Below, in pieces: positions 55,111 through 60,235 of a DNA stretch of 60,235 nucleotides; the first letter of the stretch is position 1, and each line of letters begins with the position of its first letter. The translations under genes were made by a program, and so were the position numbers. Under the pieces are notes generated by a model. That model saw only the letters and a list, made by a program, of their open reading frames with translations, ran no database searches and was not told the DNA's origin. This DNA comes from Desulfobacteraceae bacterium (GTDB lineage: Bacteria > Desulfobacterota > Desulfobacteria > Desulfobacterales > SURF-7), in the NCBI GenBank assembly GCA_003599865.1, contig QZKS01000090.1, positions 1 to 60,235 on the forward strand. Reading direction: 5' to 3'.

Positions 55111-56433
55111 ATGGCTGAGGGAGCGATAAAGCTTGGCGGTAAGAAAAAGAAGAGTACGATCATGGAAATGGTCAAAGAGATCCTTCCGGACGGAGGGAAT
55201 CTGAATGCCTGTCTGACCTGCGGCGCCTGTTCATCCGGATGTCCGGCAACGGGCTTGGAGGGGATGGATGCCAGGAAGTTTCTGCGTATGGCAGCCCTGG
55301 GGATGGATGAAGAGATTCTGAAATCCAACTGGCCGTGGATGTGTACCATGTGCCAGCGTTGCATTTACGTCTGTCCGATGAAGATCGATATTCCGCAGCT
55401 TATTTTCAACATTCGTGCAATGAGACCCAGGGATGAACGCCCCAAAGGTATTCTGGAGTCCTGCAATATGGCGATGAAGAACGATACCCTGAGCGCCATG
55501 GGAACAACTGAAGAGGATTTTCAATTTGTCGTAGAGGATGTTCTGGGGGAATACCAGGAGGCACAACCGGAATTTGCCGAAATGGAGGCGCCGATTGACA
55601 AAGAGGGTGCGGAGTTTTTTCTGAACCAGAATTCCCGTGAGCCGGTGACTGAACCGGATGAGATGGTACCGTTGTGGAAGATTCTTCACCTTGCCGGTGT
55701 GAACTGGACTTATGGCAGCAAGGGATGGGCAGGTGAAAATTATTGCCTGTTTATTGCCGATAATGAGAACTGGAAAAAAATGCTGGAGATCAAGACGGCT
55801 CAGGTGCATAAGCTGGGGTGCAAGACGTACCTCAATACGGAATGAGGGCACATTACATTCGCAGTCCGGGCCGGACTGAAAAAATTCAAAATTGAGCATA
55901 ACTTTGATGTTAAAAATATTTACGAATATTATGCGAGATGGATCCGTGAAGGAAAATTGAAACCCAGTTCCGAATGGAACAGGGAACGAAAGATCAAGTT
56001 TACCCTGCAGGACCCCTGCCAGATTGTCCGCAAGAGTTTTGGAGACAAGATTGCGGACGATCTCCGATATGCGGTAAAGGCATGTGTCGGGGAAGAGAAT
56101 TTTGTGGACATGACCCCGAATAAATCCAACAATTACTGCTGCGGCGGCGGCGGCGGATTTCTGCAATCCGGTTTCAAGGAACAGCGTCTTGCCTATGGAA
56201 AGATAAAGGATGATCAGATAAAGGCAACCGGAGCGGATTATGTGATTGCCGGGTGCCATAATTGTCATGCGCAGATTCATGAACTGAGTGAACACTATGG
56301 AAGCCACTATCCGGTTGTTCATTTCTGGACGATACTTTGCCTTGCACTGGGAATACTGGGTCCCAATGAGCGAACCTATCTGGGAGACGATTTGAAGGAA
56401 GTCAATGTTTTTCATCCCGAGTCCGCAATGTAA
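55111..56433 (+). CDS. HdrC-HdrB-like fusion (HdrD type), selenocysteine-containing
   Basis: Read through the TGA at 55843-55845 (codon 245), this is 440 residues. The HdrC part has two [4Fe-4S] motifs (Cys 34/37/40/44 and 78/81/84/88). The HdrB-like CCG part has Sec in LNTE-U-GH, where related proteins have ECGH. The second CCG motif is DPCQ (303), NYCCGGG (343/344) and GCHNC (382/385). CCG domains hold the noncubane [4Fe-4S] clusters that reduce disulfides in Hdr; the reaction here is unknown. It follows mvhD-2 by 29 bp with an AGAGGAG ribosome-binding site. Confidence 0.92.
55843..55845 (+). other. Selenocysteine UGA codon in hdrCB
   Basis: TGA is codon 245, in LNTE-U-GH, replacing a conserved Cys of the first CCG motif. 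The second CCG motif, with all its cysteines, lies after it in frame. Confidence 0.92.
55862..55878 (+). promoter_or_regulatory. Bacterial SECIS hairpin, hdrCB
   Basis: A perfect 7-bp stem CAGTCCG/CGGACTG has loop GGC. The loop begins 23 nt after the UGA and starts with G. Confidence 0.8.
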
Positions 56434-56472
56434 ATTGTAAATATTGCAATAGATTTTTAACAGGAGGGGCAA

Positions 56473-57144
56473 ATGATTGTTGCCGAAAGAAAACCCTTTG
56501 AAGAAATAAAAGAACTTGTTAAAGAGTATAAAAAAGTTCTGGTGGCCGGATGCGGAACCTGTGTAGCGGTTTGTCTGACCGGCGGAGAGAAGGAGGTCGA
56601 CATCCTCAAGACCGAACTTGATATGGCTCGAAGACTGGAAGACAATCCCATGTCGTTAGCCGGATTTACCGTTGAACGGCAGTGTGATCGGGAATACCTG
56701 GAAGCATTTGATTCCATGGTGGGTGATTATGATGCGATCCTTTCCATGGCATGTGGTGCCGGGATTCAATTCCTGGCGGAGAGGTTTCCACAGATACCCG
56801 TGTTGCCGGCAGTCAATACGACTTTTATTGGTGTCAATCAGGATATCGGATGGTATGAAGAACGATGTCGGTCATGCAGCAATTGCGTGCTGGGGGATAC
56901 CGGCGGTATCTGCCCGGTAACCATGTGCGCCAAAGGACTGTATAACGGTCCCTGCGGTGGGACCAACAAGGGCAGTTGTGAGATTTCAAAGGATCAGCCG
57001 TGTGCATGGTATATGATCTATGAACGTCTTGAGAAACAGGGCCGCCTGGACCGTATTACAAGGTTTACCCCGGTACAGAACTGGGAAAATCAGGTGCCCA
57101 GAACATTGATTCAACCTGGCTACAGAAAACCGGAAAAACAGTAG
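56473..57144 (+). CDS. metV: MetV: methylene-tetrahydrofolate reductase partner protein
   Basis: The 223-residue protein has an N-terminal AGCGTCVAVC motif (Cys 27/30/34) and a C-terminal Cys cluster CRSCSNCVLGDTGGICPVTM followed by CAKGLYNGPCGG. These match MetV, the iron-sulfur/zinc protein found with MetF in acetogens. It passes electrons to the MetF flavin. It is between hdrCB and metF on one transcript (39 and 12 bp gaps). No in-frame TGA: all cysteines are encoded by TGT or TGC. Confidence 0.9.
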   Translation: MIVAERKPFEEIKELVKEYKKVLVAGCGTCVAVCLTGGEKEVDILKTELDMARRLEDNPMSLAGFTVERQCDREYLEAFDSMVGDYDAILSMACGAGIQFLAERFPQIPVLPAVNTTFIGVNQDIGWYEERCRSCSNCVLGDTGGICPVTMCAKGLYNGPCGGTNKGSCEISKDQPCAWYMIYERLEKQGRLDRITRFTPVQNWENQVPRTLIQPGYRKPEKQ

Positions 57145-57156
57145 AGGGAAGTCGAT

Positions 57157-58080
57157 ATGAAATCAGACAGCAAGTTGGAAAAAATATTGAAAGCTGGTCA
57201 CTTTGCGTTTACAGGTGAGTTAGGTCCCCCTCGTGGTGCGAATGTTGAACATGTCAGGGAAAAGGCAAAACCGCTTGTCGGGAATGTAGATCTGGTGAAC
57301 ATCACGGACAATCAGACCGCCATGGTCCGGATGGCCAGTTGGGCAGCAGCGCTGATTGCCATTCAGGAAGGATTGGAACCCAACTACCAGATGGTCTGCC
57401 GTGACCGGAACCGTCTGGCTATGCAGGCGGATATCCTGGGCGCATATGCGCTTGGAATCAAGAATATTCTCTGCCTTTCCGGCGATCATCAGAAATTCGG
57501 TGATCATCCTACCGCAAAAGGGGTGTTTGATATTGATTCCATGCAGCTTGTGAATATGGTGAAAACCATGAGGGATGAAGGTAAATTTCTGGGTGGGGCC
57601 GATATTGAGGTACCGCCGAAACTGTTTATCGGCGCCGCGGCAAATCCATTTGCCGAGCCGTTTGAGTGGCGGGTTCACCGGCTTGCCAAAAAAGTCTCTG
57701 CCGGTGCGGATTTTATTCAGACCCAATGCGTTTTCAACATGAAAAAGATGCGGGAATGGATAAAGCGGGCCGTGGATATGGGACTTACGGAAAAGACATA
57801 TATTCTGGCGGGTGTGACCCCCATGAAAAGTATCGGTATGGCCAAGTATATGGCATCTAAAGTACCTGGAATGGATGTTCCGGAGGAGATCATCAAAAGA
57901 CTTCAAGGCGCTGAAAAAGGCAAGGTTGCAGATGTCGGAATTGAGATCGCCTGTGAGCAGATTGAGGAGTTTAAGGAAATGAAAGGGGTAGCCGGAGTGC
58001 ATCTGATGGCCATTGAATGGGAGCATAAGGTGCCGGAGATCGCTGAACGAGCAAAGGTTTTGCCAAGACCACAGGTGTAA
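57157..58080 (+). CDS. metF: Methylene-tetrahydrofolate reductase MetF
   Basis: The 307-residue TIM-barrel flavoprotein has GELGPPRGAN near the N-terminus, NITDNQTAMVRMA, NILCLSGDHQKFGDHP and ADFIQTQCVFN. It converts methylene-THF and methyl-THF. In the Wood-Ljungdahl pathway the step is reductive for acetogenesis and oxidative for acetate breakdown. The MetVF type usually takes electrons from a partner complex, not from NADH alone. It is the last gene of the Hdr/MvhD operon, followed by a terminator. Confidence 0.95.
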   Translation: MKSDSKLEKILKAGHFAFTGELGPPRGANVEHVREKAKPLVGNVDLVNITDNQTAMVRMASWAAALIAIQEGLEPNYQMVCRDRNRLAMQADILGAYALGIKNILCLSGDHQKFGDHPTAKGVFDIDSMQLVNMVKTMRDEGKFLGGADIEVPPKLFIGAAANPFAEPFEWRVHRLAKKVSAGADFIQTQCVFNMKKMREWIKRAVDMGLTEKTYILAGVTPMKSIGMAKYMASKVPGMDVPEEIIKRLQGAEKGKVADVGIEIACEQIEEFKEMKGVAGVHLMAIEWEHKVPEIAERAKVLPRPQV

Positions 58081-58123
58081 TTCTTTTATTATTTAATAAG
58101 GGAGTTGTATCTTCCGATTCGAT

Positions 58124-58150
58124 AAAAACCCCGGGTTTGCCGGGGTTTTT
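58124..58150 (+). terminator. Terminator of the hdr-mvhD-metVF operon
   Basis: A perfect 11-bp stem AAAAACCCCGG/CCGGGGTTTTT with a 5-nt loop lies 44 bp after metF. The T run is inside the stem; CATTTC follows, then more Ts. Confidence 0.9.
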
Positions 58151-58183
58151 CATTTCAATTTTTTTCGCAACGACATATTTACC

Positions 58184-58197
58184 TTGACTCATGTCAA
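58184..58197 (+). promoter_or_regulatory. CRP/FNR-family-type palindrome before the cupin gene
   Basis: TTGAC, TCAT, GTCAA is a perfect palindrome with the spacing of CRP/FNR-family sites. The TTGAC-N4-GTCAA half-sites differ from the FNR consensus (TTGAT-N4-ATCAA). A possible -10 (TATGAA at 58215-58220) puts its centre near -37. Confidence 0.55.
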
Positions 58198-58263
58198 ACT
58201 TATTACGATATCTTTATGAAAAAGGAGTAAACAGCAGTTTAACAATCATGATAGGAGGCTATG

Positions 58264-58626
58264 ATGGAAAAAGAACAGTTGATTAAAAATATTCCGTTTT
58301 CAGAACTGCAGGATATCGTGGCATTGGTGGATTATGAGGAAGGGCGGGTAGTCAGCCGAACCCTTGCAAACAAACCGGCAATCGGCATTACGGTGTTCGC
58401 CTTTGACAAGGGCGAAGGCATCAGTGCGCACTCCGCATCCGGTGATGCCATGGTGCAGATTCTGGATGGAGAGGCGTTGATTACCATCGGGGAAAAAGAA
58501 ATGACGGCTTCCGCCGGTCAGGTTGTCGTGATGCCGGCAGATGTTCCCCATGCACTCCAGGCGGTATCCCGGTTTAAAATGATTCTTACGGTCGTCAAGA
58601 GGACGGTCAGCCGGTTGTCTGATTAG
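58264..58626 (+). CDS. Small cupin-domain protein
   Basis: The 120-residue single cupin has motif 1 FDKGEGISAHSASGDAMVQI and motif 2 ADVPHALQA. The metal-site His pattern is partly altered: motif 1 has AHSASGD in place of HxH. I chose the second of two adjacent ATGs because it is 5 nt after AGGAGG. Function is unknown. Such stand-alone cupins often bind a small ligand or metal. It is monocistronic and may be under CRP/FNR-type control. Confidence 0.85.
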   Translation: MEKEQLIKNIPFSELQDIVALVDYEEGRVVSRTLANKPAIGITVFAFDKGEGISAHSASGDAMVQILDGEALITIGEKEMTASAGQVVVMPADVPHALQAVSRFKMILTVVKRTVSRLSD

Positions 58627-58659
58627 CCGGACCGGTCGGGCAGGAGTAAAGTGCCGGCT
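58625..58659. terminator. Weak hairpin between convergent cupin and DUF362 genes
   Basis: AGCCGG and CCGGCT pair across a 23-nt loop and are followed on the plus strand by TTTTC. It may end the cupin transcript. Confidence 0.4.
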
Positions 58660-58661
58660 TT

Positions 58662-60071
58662 TCAGATCCGTTTTTGCAATCCTCTTTTCAGAAAGAAGCC
58701 GATATCCTGGATATATCGGAAACTGAGCAATTTTATGAAGGAGGCAATGGCAAAATTTTGAATCAGCGGCAGAACCTCCTCGGCATCCATTATCGGCGCC
58801 GGAATGCCGAGCCTGCCCCGGATGGTCTGTGCCAGATCCACAGCCGTGGTGAAGCAGTTGTCAATTCGGGTAATTTTTTTGGCATTCACGATCATTGCTC
58901 TGGAGCAGCTTCCAATCAGGAAAACCTCCTGCCCTTTTGCATCAATCGTTTCCGGAACCTTGCCGACCACCATCACCGCTGGCTTTGCATTTTGGAAAGC
59001 AATCTCCCCGGCATATCGTTCCAGGAATCCGAAAAACATCTTTATGCCCATGATACACCCGGTTTCACATTTTTTCTGTTCACGGCGGTTGGTATATCCC
59101 CAGTAAAACCGTATGGGACATTGAAGTCTTGATAGATCCTTTTCAATATTTTGCCATCTAAAATATTCGTCATCATAGGGAAGCAGTCGTTTGGCTGCCT
59201 CATCAAGGTCTTTGATAGAGTGCAGATCACCCGTGATGTGTATGCCGTTGATGTCTGCCGGCCTATATCCGCGTTCTACTGCCCGTTTCAGGTACGGGAC
59301 ATCTTCGAGATGATATCCCAGAAGCCTGGCACCGACAATATCAACCGCCAATGGATTGGTTCCCATGATGATCAACCCCAGCTTTCGGGGTGTTGGTACC
59401 GCTTCATTTCCGACGCCCACATCAATGGCATCCATCATGATAAAATCAGGTGTGCCTACTTCCAGAAGATCGACGATTTTGTCATTCAAAAGAAAATCGT
59501 GCCGGATGGCCCGTTCATCATCCGAACAGATACCGATGTTGAGTTTTACTGCGCCGGTCATGGAACTTACACAATGGCATTTCAGCTTTGGCAGGTATAC
59601 CTTGCAGTCTGCCCTGGCCATTTTTCGGGGGATTTTCAGCGTATCATGGACATTCCCGCCGATAAAAACCCTGTCTCTTGGGCGCTCATCAATACAGAAT
59701 ATCCGGACCGGAGCTTCGGTGTGCGGCTGGATCGCTTTGATGACATCGTAATAACCGGCGTTTTTGAAGGACAGGCGGGTCGGATATCCGATGGCGGTTT
59801 TTTCTCCCATGTCAATGCGCTTGACACCTTTTGTTTTTGACAAAGCCAGTAAAGAACCGCCGATAACAGATGTGTGCGTGTAGGCGGTTGAACCGTATTT
59901 CCCGTTTTTTGTGGAAAACACCACATTGGGTTTTACAAACACTTTTCCATGCGGCCGGAAGCCAAGCGCAGCCATTCCATTGTGAAAAATTTCCATGATC
60001 TTGGCCTGGTCATACTCTTCGCATCTACGAATGATTACAGTCGGTCTTTCCGATGGTTTTTCCATTTTCAA
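58662..60071 (-). CDS. DUF362 domain-containing protein
   Basis: The 469-residue protein has the DUF362 pattern: KVFVKPNVVFS near residue 44, then YGSTAYTHTSVIGG, KLKCHCVSSMTGAVKLNIG in the middle, and NPLAVDIVGARLLGY near residue 243. DUF362 proteins are widespread in anaerobes, and their reaction is mostly unknown. Unlike many, it has no C-terminal 2[4Fe-4S] ferredoxin motif. The last 90 residues contain a hydrophobic segment. Met3 (60065) is an alternative start. It is 22 bp after the truncated gene at the window end, on the same strand. Confidence 0.82.
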   Translation of the reverse strand: MKMEKPSERPTVIIRRCEEYDQAKIMEIFHNGMAALGFRPHGKVFVKPNVVFSTKNGKYGSTAYTHTSVIGGSLLALSKTKGVKRIDMGEKTAIGYPTRLSFKNAGYYDVIKAIQPHTEAPVRIFCIDERPRDRVFIGGNVHDTLKIPRKMARADCKVYLPKLKCHCVSSMTGAVKLNIGICSDDERAIRHDFLLNDKIVDLLEVGTPDFIMMDAIDVGVGNEAVPTPRKLGLIIMGTNPLAVDIVGARLLGYHLEDVPYLKRAVERGYRPADINGIHITGDLHSIKDLDEAAKRLLPYDDEYFRWQNIEKDLSRLQCPIRFYWGYTNRREQKKCETGCIMGIKMFFGFLERYAGEIAFQNAKPAVMVVGKVPETIDAKGQEVFLIGSCSRAMIVNAKKITRIDNCFTTAVDLAQTIRGRLGIPAPIMDAEEVLPLIQNFAIASFIKLLSFRYIQDIGFFLKRGLQKRI

Positions 60072-60093
60072 ACATTCTCCACAGCTTGTATCT

Positions 60094-60235
60094 TCAGTTG
60101 TCTGCTCCTACCCATGGTTTTGGAGGACCGATCAGTGCAAATGGCGCCGGATTCAGGGAACCGCCGCCAAGTCCCATATATCCGGCACCGATATACAGGT
60201 TGTCATTTATCTTTCTGACTTCATCACGCATGGAA
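60094..60235 (-). CDS. C-terminal end of an unknown protein (cut by window edge)
   Basis: Forty-seven codons to a TGA stop are visible. They include RKINDNLYIGAGYMGLGGG and a final proline-rich IGPPKPWVGADN. The segment has the look of a small beta-rich ligand-binding end, but no family could be assigned. It is upstream of the DUF362 gene on the same strand, with 22 bp between them, so the two are likely co-transcribed. Confidence 0.6.
   Translation of the reverse strand, partial: SMRDEVRKINDNLYIGAGYMGLGGGSLNPAPFALIGPPKPWVGADN

Noticed and set aside
47795-56433. Five genes broken by nonsense mutations (pseudogenes)
   Set aside because: All five stops are TGA, each is at a conserved Cys codon, each is followed by a hairpin of the same geometry, and no frameshift or other decay is present.
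55231-56472. 413-codon antisense frame across hdrCB
   Set aside because: It is a mirror of a strongly conserved gene and lacks a ribosome-binding site and any recognisable domain. Its length follows from the codon use of the real gene.
1-60235. CRISPR arrays, insertion sequences, prophage genes or integration sites
   Set aside because: I saw no regularly spaced repeats, no transposase or integrase frame and no phage structural genes anywhere in the window.

Overview
The window looks like chromosome from a strictly anaerobic, Gram-negative deltaproteobacterium (Desulfobacterota), most likely a sulfate reducer of the Desulfobacterales type. I infer this from five facts: LPS genes (kdsA, kdsC, lptA, lptB, lptC) beside rpoN and regulatory PTS genes; a DUF39 aspartate-semialdehyde sulfurtransferase; a large Hdr/MvhD/MetVF electron-transfer operon; heavy selenocysteine use; and moderate GC. 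I cannot name the genus. No insertion sequence, prophage, CRISPR array or rRNA is visible. One tRNA (Leu, anticodon GAG) is present.

Layout. Positions 1-5000: the start of a secreted or outer-membrane protein (cut by the window edge), a LarA-like protein, a 2[4Fe-4S] ferredoxin, and surE-tmk with an unknown gene. Positions 5000-8900: a cold-shock gene, mutY, and an SGNH lipase-like lipoprotein followed by a lipase-chaperone-like membrane protein. Positions 8900-13600: a complete branched-chain amino-acid-type ABC importer (livKHMGF) with a clear sigma-70 promoter. Positions 13600-16100: tRNA-Leu, secG, tpiA, gapA. Positions 16100-24100: rimI, an EIIA-Man protein, rapZ, ptsN, hpf, rpoN, lptB, lptA, lptC, kdsC, kdsA. 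Positions 24200-29900: an M23 peptidase, the DUF39 protein, signal peptidase I, pyrB, pyrC.

Positions 30000-43700 form a pilin and surface-glycosylation island. It holds an NtrC/PilR-type activator and a type IV pilin behind a near-consensus sigma-54 promoter. It also holds four paralogous membrane proteins of TMTC type (GT-C-like membrane half plus 2 to 8 TPRs), another GT-C glycosyltransferase, a VKOR-thioredoxin fusion, and a small protein with two ribbon-helix-helix-like segments. Positions 43800-47500: Hsp20, a phosphohexomutase, an MlaD-like lipoprotein.

Positions 47795-58080 are the highlight: hdrA-mvhD-hdrA-mvhD-hdrCB-metV-metF. The first five genes each contain one in-frame TGA that replaces a conserved cysteine. 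Each TGA is followed, with about 20-23 nt before the apical loop, by a hairpin that fits the bacterial SECIS model. I read this as a five-selenoprotein, flavin-based electron-bifurcating complex coupled to methylene-tetrahydrofolate reductase (Wood-Ljungdahl methyl branch). The two MvhD proteins carry selenocysteine at different cluster-ligand positions. Standard gene calling would break all five genes. The window closes with a cupin gene preceded by a CRP/FNR-type palindrome, a DUF362 protein, and the end of an unknown gene.
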